NCBI RefSeq assembly: GCF_900115345.1
Contig: NZ_FOWC01000012.1
Location: forward strand, 1-64,000
Reading direction: 5' to 3'
From: Amycolatopsis rubida
GTDB lineage: Bacteria > Actinomycetota > Actinomycetes > Mycobacteriales > Pseudonocardiaceae
Length of the DNA: 64,000 nt
Shown: positions 35,558-45,631 of the stretch, in pieces
Numbering within the stretch: position 1 is the first letter of the stretch
Layout: each line of letters opens with the position of its first letter
Made by a program: the position numbers and the translations under genes
The notes under the pieces: generated by a model
What the model was told of the DNA's origin: nothing
Database searches by the model: none
What the model saw: the letters and a program-made list of their open reading frames with translations, nothing else

Positions 35558-36811
35558 GTGCGTCGCGACTCGCTCTTCTTCCACGCCGATTTCCGCAGGC
35601 TGTGGGCCGGGGACACGGCGAGCCAGCTGGGGATGTTCGTCGGGGTCACGGCCATTCCGCTGCTCGCCGCGGTCACGCTGGCCGCCACCCCGTTCGAAAT
35701 GGGCCTGCTGACCATGGCCGAGACGCTCGGCTTCCTGGTGCTCGGCCTGCCCGCGGGCGTGTGGGTGGACCGGATGCGCAAACGGCCGCTCATGCTCGCC
35801 TCCGACCTGGTCCGCGGGGTGCTGCTGCTCAGCGTCCCGTTCGCCTGGTGGGCCGGCGTGCTCACCATGGCGCAGGTCCTCGCGGTCGTGCTGTTCGCCG
35901 GTTTCGCGACGGTCTTCTTCGACGTCTCCTACCAGGCGTATCTGCCCGCCCTGGTCGGCCGCGAAAAGCTGCTGGAAGGCAACGCGAAGCTGCAGGGCGT
36001 GCAGTCCTCGGCGCAGATCGCCGGACCGAGCCTCGCCGGCGTGCTCGTGCAATTCATCGGGGCGGCCAGCACCGTACTGGTCACCGGGCTCGGCTACCTC
36101 ACGTCCGCGCTGTGCCTGTGGCGCATCCGCACCGTCGAAATCCTCCCCGAACGCGCCGAGCACGACCGCCTGGTGCCGCAAATGCTCGAAGGCCTGCGGT
36201 TCGTCGCCGCCGACCGGCCGCTGCGCGCGATCGTCGCCTGCACAGCCACGTCGAACTTCTTCGGAGGAGTGGTCCAGGCCGTCCAAGTGCTGTTCCTGAC
36301 CCGCACGGCCGGGCTGAAACCGGCCGAGGTCGGCGGCCTGCTCGCGGTGAGCGGCGTCGGCGGCATCGCGGCCGCGCTCTGCGCCGGGCCGATCGTCCGG
36401 AAGATCGGGCAGGCCCGGTCGATCTGGCTGGTCCCGGTGCTGTTCTGGCCGGGTGAGGTGCTGGTCCTGTTCACCGCGCCGGGCTGGCGGATCGTGCTCG
36501 CCGGTCTCGGGATGGCCGCGTTCGGGTTCGGCGTGATCCTCTACAACATCGCGCAGGTCTCCTACCGCCAGGCCATCACGCCGGACCGGCTGCTGGGCCG
36601 GATGAACGCGAGCGTCCGGTTCGTCGTCTGGGGAGCGCTGCCGCTCGGCGGGCTGCTGGGCGGCGGGCTCGGCGAATGGCTCGGGCTCGCCGGCACCCTG
36701 GGAATCGGAGCAGCCGGGGGCGTCGCGGGCGCGCTCTGGGTGATCTGCTCGCCGCTGCGGCGCATGCGGGACCTGCCCACAGGCGGGGAAATCGCTGTAC
36801 CCGCCCCGTAA
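35558..36811 (+). CDS. MFS transporter
   Basis: The product is 417 aa with about 12 hydrophobic segments and the MFS loop motif GVWVDRMRKRPLM after helix 2. It resembles the enterobactin-exporter/MFS_3 type (FHADFRRLWAGDTASQLG) that exports small molecules such as macrolides or siderophores. The GTG at 35558 is chosen because the alternative TTG at 35522 is part of the -35 element. The divergent ArsR regulator is the probable repressor, with the substrate or a relative as inducer. The valyl-tRNA synthetase gene follows after 9 bp and may be co-transcribed. Confidence 0.88.
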   Translation: MRRDSLFFHADFRRLWAGDTASQLGMFVGVTAIPLLAAVTLAATPFEMGLLTMAETLGFLVLGLPAGVWVDRMRKRPLMLASDLVRGVLLLSVPFAWWAGVLTMAQVLAVVLFAGFATVFFDVSYQAYLPALVGREKLLEGNAKLQGVQSSAQIAGPSLAGVLVQFIGAASTVLVTGLGYLTSALCLWRIRTVEILPERAEHDRLVPQMLEGLRFVAADRPLRAIVACTATSNFFGGVVQAVQVLFLTRTAGLKPAEVGGLLAVSGVGGIAAALCAGPIVRKIGQARSIWLVPVLFWPGEVLVLFTAPGWRIVLAGLGMAAFGFGVILYNIAQVSYRQAITPDRLLGRMNASVRFVVWGALPLGGLLGGGLGEWLGLAGTLGIGAAGGVAGALWVICSPLRRMRDLPTGGEIAVPAP

Positions 36812-36820
36812 AGTGCGGGC

Positions 36821-39322
36821 ATGAACGAGAAGATCCCGCACAAAGCCGACGTCGACGGCCTTGCCGCCAAATGGGTACCGGTGTGGGAACGCGAAGGCGT
36901 ATACCGGTTCGACCGCGCGCGCCCGGACGTCTACTCGATCGACACGCCGCCGCTGACCGCGAGCGGTTCGCTGCACATCGGGCACGTCTTCTCCTATACG
37001 CACACCGACGTTCTCGCGCGCTACCAGCGGATGCGCGGACGTTCGGTCTTCTACCCGGTCGGCTGGGACGACAACGGCCTGCCCACCGAACGCCGCGTGC
37101 AGAACCATTTCGGCGTGCGCTGCGAGCCGTCGCTGCCCTACGACCCGTCCTTCGCCCCGCCGGAAAAGCCCGGCAAGAACGCGATTCCGGTGTCCCGGCG
37201 CAATTTCGTGGAGCTGTGCCGTCAGCTGACCGAAACCGACGAGAAGGTGTTCGAGGAGGTCTGGCGGAGCATCGGGCTTTCGGTCGACTGGACGCTGGCG
37301 TACCAGACGATCGACCCGGCGACCACGGAGATCTCGCAGCGCGCGTTCCTGCGCAACCTCGCGCGCGGCGAGGCCTACCAATCCGAAGCTCCGACGCTGT
37401 GGGACGTCACTTTCCGCACCGCCGTCGCTCAGGCGGAACTGGAGGACCGCGAACGGCCAGGCGCGTATCACGACCTCGTGTTCACCGCCGGCGACGACGC
37501 GGAAGTGCTGATCTCCACCACGCGTCCCGAGTTGCTGCCCGCATGTGTCGCGCTCGTCGCGCATCCGGATGACGAGCGCTACCAAGGCCTTTTCGGGAAA
37601 ACCGTGCGCACGCCGGTGTTCGGCGTCCAGGTGCCGGTGCACGCGCACCACCTCGCGGATCCGGAAAAGGGCACCGGCATCGCGATGGTGTGCACCTTCG
37701 GCGACACGACTGACGTCACCTGGTGGCGCGCGCTACAGCTGGAAACGCGTCCGGTGCTGGGCCGCGACGGCCGGTTCCGCGCCGAACCGCCGCAGGGCGT
37801 CCCGGCGGACAAGTACGCGCCCCTCGCGGGCAAGACTGTCCACACTGGACGCCAGATCCTGGTGGACCTCCTGCGGGAGGCGGGCGCGCTGCGCGGCGAG
37901 CCGAGGCCGATCACTCATCCGGTGAAGTTCTACGAAAAGGGCGACAAACCACTGGAAATCGTCACCAGCCGCCAGTGGTACCTGCGCAACGGCGGCCGCG
38001 ACGACCCCCTGCGCGCGAAGCTGCTGGAGCGCGGCGAGGAGCTGAACTGGGTCCCGCCGCACATGCAGGTCCGCTACCGCGGCTGGGTCGAGGGCCTGAC
38101 CAGCGACTGGCTGGTCAGCCGCCAGCGGTTCTTCGGCGTGCCGATCCCGGTCTGGTACCCGCTGGACGCCGACGGCGAGCCGGACCACGACGCGGTGCTG
38201 ACGCCCGAGGACGCCAGCCTGCCGGTGGACCCGAGCACCGACGTCCCGCCGGGCCGCACCGAGGACCAGCGCGGCGTGCCGGGCGGCTTCGCCGCCGAGG
38301 CGGACGTGATGGACACCTGGGCGACGTCGTCGCTGACGCCGCAGATCGCCGGGCGCTGGAGTCTCGACGACGACCTGTTCCGCCGCGTGTTCCCGTTCTC
38401 CCTGCGGCCGCAGGCGCACGAGATCATCCGCACCTGGCTGTTCTCCACCGCGGTCCGCGCCGAACTGGAGGAAGGCGTGCTGCCGTGGCGGGACGCGGTG
38501 ATCTCCGGCTGGGTGCTCGACCCGGACCGCAAGAAGATGTCGAAGTCGGTCGGCAACGTCGTCACGCCGGCGGATCTGCTGGAGCGGCACGGTTCCGACG
38601 CGGTGCGGTACTGGGCGGCGAGCGCGCGGCCGGGCGTCGACACGGCGGTCGACGAAGGCCAGATGAAGGTCGGGCGACGGCTGGCGACGAAGCTGTTGAA
38701 CGTGAGCCGGTTCGTGCTCGGTCTCGGGATCCCCGAGCCGGAATCAGTCGCCACGGAGCCGCTGGACCGGTCCGTGCTCGCCGCGCTGGCGAAGGTGATC
38801 GAGGAAGCGACGGCCGCGTTCGAGGCGCTCGACCAGGCGCGCGCGTTGCAAGTGACCGAGACGTTCTTCTGGACGTTCTGCGACGACTACGTGGAGCTGG
38901 TGAAGGGCCGCGCGTACGGCGATCTCGGCGCGGAGGCAGCCGAATCGGCGCAAGTCGCACTGCGGACGGTGCTGTCGGCGTTGGTGCGGATGTTCGCGCC
39001 GGTGCTGCCGTTCGCGACCGAGGAGATCTGGTCGTGGTGGCAGGAAGGTTCCGTGCACCAGGCGTCCTGGCCGACCGCGCCTGAGGTCGACGGCGACGTC
39101 GCCTTGCTGCCGCTGGCCGGTTCCGTGATCGCCGCGGTGCGCCGGGCCAAGACCGACGCGAAGGTGTCGATGCGGACCGCCGTCGAGACGCTGTCGGTCA
39201 CCGCTCCGGCGGACGTGCTCGAAAGCTTCGCCGAAATCGCCGAGGACGTGCGCATCGCCGGGGTGGTCAACACCGTGACCACCCAGGAGGGCGAACTCTC
39301 GGTGGCGGTGACGATCAGCTGA
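36821..39322 (+). CDS. valS: Valine--tRNA ligase
   Basis: The product is 833 aa, a class I synthetase with HIGH at residues 52-55 and KMSKS at 572-576. It has the editing domain insert and the Trp-rich segments GWDDNGLPTERRVQNHFG and DTWATSSLTPQIAG typical of ValRS. It charges tRNA-Val in the cytoplasm. The C-terminal coiled coil found in longer bacterial ValRS is absent, as in the shorter form carried by many actinobacteria. Whether a second valS exists elsewhere in this genome cannot be seen here. The stop abuts the convergent dapF stop with no gap. Confidence 0.92.
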   Translation: MNEKIPHKADVDGLAAKWVPVWEREGVYRFDRARPDVYSIDTPPLTASGSLHIGHVFSYTHTDVLARYQRMRGRSVFYPVGWDDNGLPTERRVQNHFGVRCEPSLPYDPSFAPPEKPGKNAIPVSRRNFVELCRQLTETDEKVFEEVWRSIGLSVDWTLAYQTIDPATTEISQRAFLRNLARGEAYQSEAPTLWDVTFRTAVAQAELEDRERPGAYHDLVFTAGDDAEVLISTTRPELLPACVALVAHPDDERYQGLFGKTVRTPVFGVQVPVHAHHLADPEKGTGIAMVCTFGDTTDVTWWRALQLETRPVLGRDGRFRAEPPQGVPADKYAPLAGKTVHTGRQILVDLLREAGALRGEPRPITHPVKFYEKGDKPLEIVTSRQWYLRNGGRDDPLRAKLLERGEELNWVPPHMQVRYRGWVEGLTSDWLVSRQRFFGVPIPVWYPLDADGEPDHDAVLTPEDASLPVDPSTDVPPGRTEDQRGVPGGFAAEADVMDTWATSSLTPQIAGRWSLDDDLFRRVFPFSLRPQAHEIIRTWLFSTAVRAELEEGVLPWRDAVISGWVLDPDRKKMSKSVGNVVTPADLLERHGSDAVRYWAASARPGVDTAVDEGQMKVGRRLATKLLNVSRFVLGLGIPEPESVATEPLDRSVLAALAKVIEEATAAFEALDQARALQVTETFFWTFCDDYVELVKGRAYGDLGAEAAESAQVALRTVLSALVRMFAPVLPFATEEIWSWWQEGSVHQASWPTAPEVDGDVALLPLAGSVIAAVRRAKTDAKVSMRTAVETLSVTAPADVLESFAEIAEDVRIAGVVNTVTTQEGELSVAVTIS

Positions 39323-40150
39323 TCACGCGCCCGCGGCGAGCCACCAGGCTTCGTCCAGCTCGCCGCGGGCCACGATCTCGGCCGGTCCGGTCAGCGTGGA
39401 TTCGCCGTGCCCGACCGTGACCGACACCCGTCCGCCTGGGATGTCCACTGTGGACTCGCCGGTGTCCTTGCCCGCGAGATGCAGCGAGGCGGCCACCGCG
39501 GCGACGGTGCCGGTGCCGCACGCCCGGGTCTCCCCCACGCCGCGTTCGTGGACGCGCATCCGCAGCGCGCCCTCGCCGAGCACGTTGACGAACTCCAGGT
39601 TGACGCCGGACGGGAACACGTCGTGGTCGAAATCGGGCTGGTCGCGCAGGTCGAGGCCGGCGAGGTCGGTGTCGGTGACCGACACCAGGTGCGGGTTGCC
39701 GACGTTCACCGCGACCCCGGAGAACGGCTGCCCGGCCACCACGGTGACCGACGTGCCGGTGATCGCCGCCGGGCCCATCTGCACAGTGACCGAACGGTCC
39801 GGGTGCACGACGACCGGCCGGTCGCCCGCGCGGGTGCCGATGACGAACTCGCCGTCCTCGGCCAGACCGGCGTCGACCAGGTAGCGCGCGAAAACCCGGG
39901 TACCGTTGCCGCACATCTCGGCGATCGAACCGTCGGCATTGCGGTAGTCCATGAACCACTCGCCTGCCGACTCCTCGCCGATCGCCTTCGCCCGGACGAC
40001 GCGCAGCACGCCGTCCGCGCCGAGGCCCCGCTGCCGGTCGCACAACGCCGCGACGCGCTCTGCCGTGAGGTCGAGGCGGCCAGCCTCGTCAGGCAGCAGC
40101 ACAAAGTCGTTCTGCGTGCCGTGGCCCTTGAGGAATGCGATGCCGCCCAT
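39323..40150 (-). CDS. dapF: Diaminopimelate epimerase
   Basis: The product is 275 aa. The two catalytic cysteines are Cys80 in EMCGNGTR and Cys211 in RACGTGTVA. It converts LL- to meso-diaminopimelate for lysine and peptidoglycan synthesis. The gene lies 9 bp downstream of miaA on the same strand, the conserved actinobacterial miaA-dapF order (Rv2727c-Rv2726c in M. tuberculosis). The ATG at 40150 (MGGIAFLKGHGTQNDF) fits the family start. Confidence 0.96.
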   Translation of the reverse strand: MGGIAFLKGHGTQNDFVLLPDEAGRLDLTAERVAALCDRQRGLGADGVLRVVRAKAIGEESAGEWFMDYRNADGSIAEMCGNGTRVFARYLVDAGLAEDGEFVIGTRAGDRPVVVHPDRSVTVQMGPAAITGTSVTVVAGQPFSGVAVNVGNPHLVSVTDTDLAGLDLRDQPDFDHDVFPSGVNLEFVNVLGEGALRMRVHERGVGETRACGTGTVAAVAASLHLAGKDTGESTVDIPGGRVSVTVGHGESTLTGPAEIVARGELDEAWWLAAGA

Positions 40151-40159
40151 GCGTCCAGG

Positions 40160-41080
<921 letters not shown>

Positions 41081-41305
41081 GCGGAGAAACGCTACCCGCC
41101 CGGGTCGGGACGCGGGCACGGAGCGTCAAGGAGAAGTAGGATCAACGCTTTCAGGCGGCTCATCCAGTACCACGGCGCGCGCTGAGCTGCTTGAATGCCG
41201 CTGGGGCCCCATGCCCCCGGCAGAGCACGACAACAGCGTAACCCGGCCCCGCTCACGCGGCGGGGCGCCCGCAGCCGCGGGCGTACAGGCGATAAGGAGC
41301 CTGCG

Positions 41306-42619
41306 ATGGCCCAGGAGAACACGTCCCCCGGCACCCCGGCACCGCACCCGGTGCCGCACGCGCAGGGCGCCGGCCATGCCGCGCCGCCGGTGCCGCCCGC
41401 CGAGCCCGCCCCCGCCACCTGGGGCCGGGTCGACGCCGAAGGCACCGTTTACGTCTTCACCGCCGACGGCGAACGCGAGGTCGGGGTCTGGCAGGCCGGT
41501 ACGCCCGAGGAAGGCCTGCTGCACTACGCACGCCGCTTCGACGACGTGCGCACCGAGGTCGAACTGCTCGAAACGCGGCTGAACTCCGGAGCGGGCGACC
41601 CGAAGCACGCGCTCTCCAGCGCCGCCCAGATCCGCGACGGGCTCGGCGAGGCGGCCGTGGTCGGCGATCTGAAGGCGCTCGCCGCGCGGCTGGAGTTCGT
41701 GATCGGGCTGGCGGAGAAGGCCCTGGTCAACGTCAAGCACGAGCGCGAGGAAGCCCGGGCCGCTGCCGTCGCGCGCAAGCAGGCGCTGGCCGACGAGGCG
41801 GAGAAGATCGCCGCCGAATCCACCCAGTGGAAGGTCGCGGGCGACCGGCTGCGCGCGATCCTCGACGAGTGGAAGACGGTCAAGGGCGTCGACCGCAAGA
41901 CCGACGACGAGCTGTGGAAGCGCTTCTCGAAGGCACGCGAGGCGTTCAACCGCCGCCGCGGCTCGCACTTCGCCGAACTGGACAAGCAGCGGGCGAGCGC
42001 GAAGCAGCGCAAGGAAGAGCTGATCGCCGAGGCCGAGGCGCTGTCCGACTCGGACGACTGGGGCGCCACCGCGGGCCGGTACAAGGACTTGATGGCCGAG
42101 TGGAAGGCTGCCGGGCGCGCGCCGAAGGACAGCGACGAGGCGCTGTGGCAGCGGTTCCGCGCCGCGCAGGACGCGTTCTTCGCCCGCCGCTCGGCGGTGT
42201 TCTCCGAACGCGACGCGGAGTTCGCCGGCAACGCCCAGCGCAAGGAAGAACTGCTGGTCGAGGCCGAGAAGATCGACGTGGCGGCCAACCTCGAGGCAGC
42301 CAAGTCGGCGCTGCGCCGGATCCAGGAGCAGTGGGACGAGATCGGCAAGGTCCCGCGCGAACGCATCCGCGAACTGGACGGACGGCTCAAGGCGGTGCAG
42401 GACGCGGTGAAGTCGGCCGAGGACAGCCGCTGGCGCCGCACCGACCCGGAGGCGCAGGCGCGTGCCGCGCAGTTCCGGGAGCGCGTCGAGCAGTTCGAAT
42501 CGCAGGCCGCCAAGGCCCGTGCCGCCGGGGACGAGCGGCGGGCGAAGAAGGCCGAGGAGCAGGCCGCCCAGTGGCGGGAATGGATGGAGGCCGCGGAAGC
42601 CGCGGTCGCCGATCGCTGA
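41306..42619 (+). CDS. DUF349 domain protein (Rv2731-like)
   Basis: The product is 437 aa. A Pro/Ala-rich N-terminal 35 residues precede a long helical region with several DUF349 repeats, seen as recurring WK(xx)G...D(E/D)xLWxRF...F blocks (DEWKTVKGVDRKTDDELWKRF; AEWKAAGRAPKDSDEALWQRF). The C-terminus is a Lys/Arg/Glu coiled coil. The family is conserved next to miaB/miaA in actinobacteria but has no defined function. The ATG at 41306 follows AAGGAG. It is divergent from miaA and ends at a strong terminator. Confidence 0.88.
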   Translation: MAQENTSPGTPAPHPVPHAQGAGHAAPPVPPAEPAPATWGRVDAEGTVYVFTADGEREVGVWQAGTPEEGLLHYARRFDDVRTEVELLETRLNSGAGDPKHALSSAAQIRDGLGEAAVVGDLKALAARLEFVIGLAEKALVNVKHEREEARAAAVARKQALADEAEKIAAESTQWKVAGDRLRAILDEWKTVKGVDRKTDDELWKRFSKAREAFNRRRGSHFAELDKQRASAKQRKEELIAEAEALSDSDDWGATAGRYKDLMAEWKAAGRAPKDSDEALWQRFRAAQDAFFARRSAVFSERDAEFAGNAQRKEELLVEAEKIDVAANLEAAKSALRRIQEQWDEIGKVPRERIRELDGRLKAVQDAVKSAEDSRWRRTDPEAQARAAQFRERVEQFESQAAKARAAGDERRAKKAEEQAAQWREWMEAAEAAVADR

Positions 42620-42631
42620 GCTGATTCCCGG

Positions 42632-42663
42632 AACGGCCGGTACCGCTCGGTGCCGGCCGTTTT
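42632..42663 (+). terminator. Rho-independent terminator of the DUF349 gene
   Basis: A 13-bp stem (42632-42644 with 42649-42661, one G-T pair) and GCTC loop is followed by TTTTC. It begins 12 bp after the DUF349 stop. It also faces the convergent end of the Rv2732c-like gene and may serve both. Confidence 0.88.
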
Positions 42664-42710
42664 CGCTGCCCGGTTCCCGACGGTCCGTGAAGGACGGTCG
42701 CCGGAGGCGG

Positions 42711-43187
42711 TCAGGTGCGCGAGAACGCCGTCCGCATCCAGAGCGTCGCCAGGACGATCGTCGCGATCCACGCCACGATCATGCCGATTCCCGGACCGTC
42801 TCCGGCCGCTCCGCTGGCGTGCGCGGACTGCTGCGACCAGATCGCCAGCAGGCCGTCGACCGAGGCGAACCAGCCGCCCGCGGCGCAGCACCACGCGACC
42901 CACCAGCGGCGCGACACGAGCGCGACCGCGCCGATGAACACGCCGACGCCGGTGGACGTCACGGCGAACAGCTGCGGGACCCCGCCCGCCTCGCCGGCCA
43001 GCGTCTCCCAGCCCGCGCGGCCCTGGGCCCACGGCAGGATCTGCGCCACGAGCAGCACGAACATCAGCACCGAGATGGTGAACCCGCGCCTGCCCAGCTC
43101 CACCGTGCGCGCGGCGCGGCGCCCCGCGTCGTCGATCTCGTCGCTCAGCCTGCGGTCGACCTCGGTCGGCGTTCCCGGTTCGCTCAT
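42711..43187 (-). CDS. Rv2732c-like integral membrane protein
   Basis: The product is 158 aa. A charged N-terminus (TEVDRRLSDEIDDAGRR) precedes four likely membrane helices (about 35-55, 70-90, 92-115, 133-152). It corresponds in position and type to M. tuberculosis Rv2732c, a small membrane protein next to miaB of unknown function. The start overlaps the miaB stop as ATGA, so the two are translationally coupled. Confidence 0.8.
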   Translation of the reverse strand: MSEPGTPTEVDRRLSDEIDDAGRRAARTVELGRRGFTISVLMFVLLVAQILPWAQGRAGWETLAGEAGGVPQLFAVTSTGVGVFIGAVALVSRRWWVAWCCAAGGWFASVDGLLAIWSQQSAHASGAAGDGPGIGMIVAWIATIVLATLWMRTAFSRT

Positions 43188-44665
43188 CCTGCACACCCAC
43201 TCACCGGGGCCGGCTGCGCCGCCGGGGCTCCGAAGCCCGGCAGTCCCAGGGTGACCCCGCTCGTCTTGGGCCGAAGACCGGCTTCGGCGTTGTCGCCCGC
43301 TCGCGTGCGGCGATGCGTCAGGAGGTCGCCGTCGGCGACGAGGTGGTGCGGCGCGCCGTAGCTGATCACCGTCTCCACGACGTCGCCCGGCCGGACCGAG
43401 CGGTCGACGGCCGGACCGGCCGGCGTGAAGTGCACCAGCCGTCCGTCGCGGGCGCGCCCGCTCATCCGGTGCGTCTCCGCGTCCTTGCGTCCCTCGCCCG
43501 CGGCGACCAGCAGCTCGACCCGGCGGCCGACCAGCGTGCGGTTCTCTTCCCAGGAAATCTCGTTCTGCAGCTCGACCAGCCGGTCGTAGCGCTCCTGCAC
43601 GACCTCCTTGGGCAGCTGCTCGGCCATGTCCGCGGCGGGCGTGCCGGGGCGCTTCGAGTACTGGAAGGTGAACGCGCTGGAGAACCGCGCGGCGCGGACG
43701 ACCTCGAGCGTCGCCTGGAAGTCTTCCTCGGTCTCGCCGGGGAAACCGACGATGATGTCGGTGGTGATGGCGGCGTCCGGCATCTTGGCGCGCACCTCGT
43801 CGAGGATGTTCAGGAACCGCGCCGACCGGTAGGACCGGCGCATCTCGCGCAGCACCCGGTCCGAACCGGACTGCAGCGGCATGTGCAGCTGGTGGCAGAC
43901 GTTCGGGGTCTCGGCCATCGCGTCGATCACGTCCGAGGTGAACGCGGCCGGATGCGGCGAGGTGAACCGCACGCGCTCCAGCCCGTCGATCCCGCCGGTC
44001 GCGCGCAGCAGCTTGCCGAACGCGAGCCGGTCGCCGAACTCGACGCCGTAGGAGTTCACGTTCTGGCCCAGCAGGGTCACCTCGAGCACGCCCTCGGCGA
44101 CCAGCGCCTCGACCTCGGCGAGAATCTCGCCGGGACGGCGGTCGCGCTCCTTGCCGCGCAGCGACGGCACGATGCAGAACGTGCAGGTGTTGTTGCAGCC
44201 GACCGAAACCGACACCCAGCTCGCGTAGGACGATTCGCGGCGCGCGGGCAGCGTGGACGGGAACGTTTCGAGCGATTCGAGGATTTCGACCTCGGCCTCG
44301 GCGTTGTGCCGCGCGCGCTCCAGCAGCGTCGGCAGCGAGCCGATGTTGTGCGTCCCGAAGACGACGTCGACCCACGGCGCGCGCTTGACGATGTCGCCGC
44401 GGTCCTTCTGCGCGAGACAGCCGCCGACGGCGATCTGCATGTCCGGATTGGCGACCTTGTCCGGGCGGAGGTGCCCGAGGGTGCCGTAGAGCTTGTTGTC
44501 CGCGTTCTCCCGCACGGCGCAGGTGTTGAACACGACCAGATCCGGCTTCGCCTGCCCGGGAGCGGGGACGTAGCCCGCTTCCTCGAGCTGCCCGGCGAGC
44601 CGTTCGGAGTCGTGCACGTTCATCTGGCAGCCGAACGTGCGGATCTGGTACGTTTTCGCGTTCAT
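43184..44665 (-). CDS. miaB: tRNA-2-methylthio-N6-dimethylallyladenosine synthase MiaB
   Basis: The product is 493 aa. The N-terminal UPF0004 domain ligates one cluster with Cys13, Cys49 and Cys83. The radical SAM core holds CNNTCTFC (Cys157, Cys161, Cys164). A C-terminal TRAM domain ends near 450. It methylthiolates i6A37 made by MiaA. A Pro/Ala-rich tail of about 40 residues follows the TRAM domain and looks dispensable. The downstream membrane-protein gene overlaps its stop. Confidence 0.96.
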   Translation of the reverse strand: MNAKTYQIRTFGCQMNVHDSERLAGQLEEAGYVPAPGQAKPDLVVFNTCAVRENADNKLYGTLGHLRPDKVANPDMQIAVGGCLAQKDRGDIVKRAPWVDVVFGTHNIGSLPTLLERARHNAEAEVEILESLETFPSTLPARRESSYASWVSVSVGCNNTCTFCIVPSLRGKERDRRPGEILAEVEALVAEGVLEVTLLGQNVNSYGVEFGDRLAFGKLLRATGGIDGLERVRFTSPHPAAFTSDVIDAMAETPNVCHQLHMPLQSGSDRVLREMRRSYRSARFLNILDEVRAKMPDAAITTDIIVGFPGETEEDFQATLEVVRAARFSSAFTFQYSKRPGTPAADMAEQLPKEVVQERYDRLVELQNEISWEENRTLVGRRVELLVAAGEGRKDAETHRMSGRARDGRLVHFTPAGPAVDRSVRPGDVVETVISYGAPHHLVADGDLLTHRRTRAGDNAEAGLRPKTSGVTLGLPGFGAPAAQPAPVSGCAG

Positions 44666-44806
44666 CGTGCTCCAGCCTAAACCCCGGGGCCCGCGCCGGA
44701 CCCGGCACCCGCCCGGCGGACGTTATGCGACGTGCCTCGCCGAGCATTCCGCTAATCGGGAAATGTGCCGTTGACCGGGAACGGAAATGCACCGGAACGG
44801 TCTCCG

Positions 44807-44869
44807 CGGAACAATTTCCGCCATTGTTTTCCGCACACTCCCGAAGATAAGATCATCGCCATTGTTCCG
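44807..44869 (+). promoter_or_regulatory. Promoter of the polysaccharide lyase-like gene flanked by inverted 9-bp sites
   Basis: A -35-like TTGTTT (44824-44829) and -10-like TAAGAT (44848-44853) are 18 bp apart. They are bracketed by CGGAACAAT (44807-44815) and its exact reverse complement ATTGTTCCG (44861-44869). A related ATTGTTTTCCG covers the -35. This looks like a promoter controlled by an unknown regulator binding both flanks. Confidence 0.55.
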
Positions 44870-44898
44870 AATCGGACCGCCGCCGCTCTGGAGGAAAA

Positions 44899-45612
44899 GT
44901 GCGCAAGGTTTTCGCTTGCTCCGCGGCCGCGGTCGCGAGCACGTTCGTCGTCGCCGCGCTGGCGGCCGCCCCGGTCGCCGCGGAACCGGTTCCGCAGTCG
45001 GTCACCTGGTCGGCCGACCCCGCCGACGGCGTGGGAGCGTTCAACTCGGTCCAGTGCGCCGACGGCCACTTCAAGACCGCGACCGACGCCGCCAAGGGCA
45101 AGGTGTGGGTCGCCGAGCAGCTCGCCAAGGAGGAGCGCTGCGAAGCGGTCGGCCCCGACCTCGCCGCGGGCAAGACCTTCTACCTCGGCTGGTCGTCGAA
45201 GTACCGCGTCACCGACTCCACCAGCCGCTACGTGTTCCAGCTGAAATGCAGCCCGAGCAGCGGCACCGCGAACCATCCGATCGTCCTCAAGATCTCCGGC
45301 GGCAAGCTCCAGCTGGAGGAATGGACCACCGATCACACGAGCGTCAAACTCTGGAACGCGCCGGTCTCCAACGACCAGTGGCACGACATCGCGTTCCGGA
45401 TCTCCACCGACCGCACCAAGGGCACCATCCAGTTCTGGTTCGACGGCGAACGGCAGACGTTCTCCGACGGGTCCGCCACCTACACCGGCACCACGATCGA
45501 CGGGGACCGGAACTACCTGAAGTGGGGCGTCTACCACCAGGCCGACGAGACGGCGACGCAGTGGCTCGGCGAGATCCGGATGGGCGGCAGCCTGGCCGAC
45601 GTCACCGGCTGA
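44899..45612 (+). CDS. Secreted heparin-lyase-like polysaccharide lyase
   Basis: The product is 237 aa. A signal peptide (1-28, LAAAPVAAEP) leads to a beta-jelly-roll domain resembling the polysaccharide lyase/heparin lyase I family (PF14099): VLKISGGKLQLEEW, WHDIAFRISTDRTKG, IQFWFDGERQTF and YLKWGVYHQ. The family cleaves acidic polysaccharides by beta-elimination, but it also includes members with unproved activity. The GTG at 44899 has GGAGG 4 bases upstream. The TAXI gene follows after 19 bp. Confidence 0.78.
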   Translation: MRKVFACSAAAVASTFVVAALAAAPVAAEPVPQSVTWSADPADGVGAFNSVQCADGHFKTATDAAKGKVWVAEQLAKEERCEAVGPDLAAGKTFYLGWSSKYRVTDSTSRYVFQLKCSPSSGTANHPIVLKISGGKLQLEEWTTDHTSVKLWNAPVSNDQWHDIAFRISTDRTKGTIQFWFDGERQTFSDGSATYTGTTIDGDRNYLKWGVYHQADETATQWLGEIRMGGSLADVTG

Positions 45613-45631
45613 CCTCTGGCACCATCGCTGC

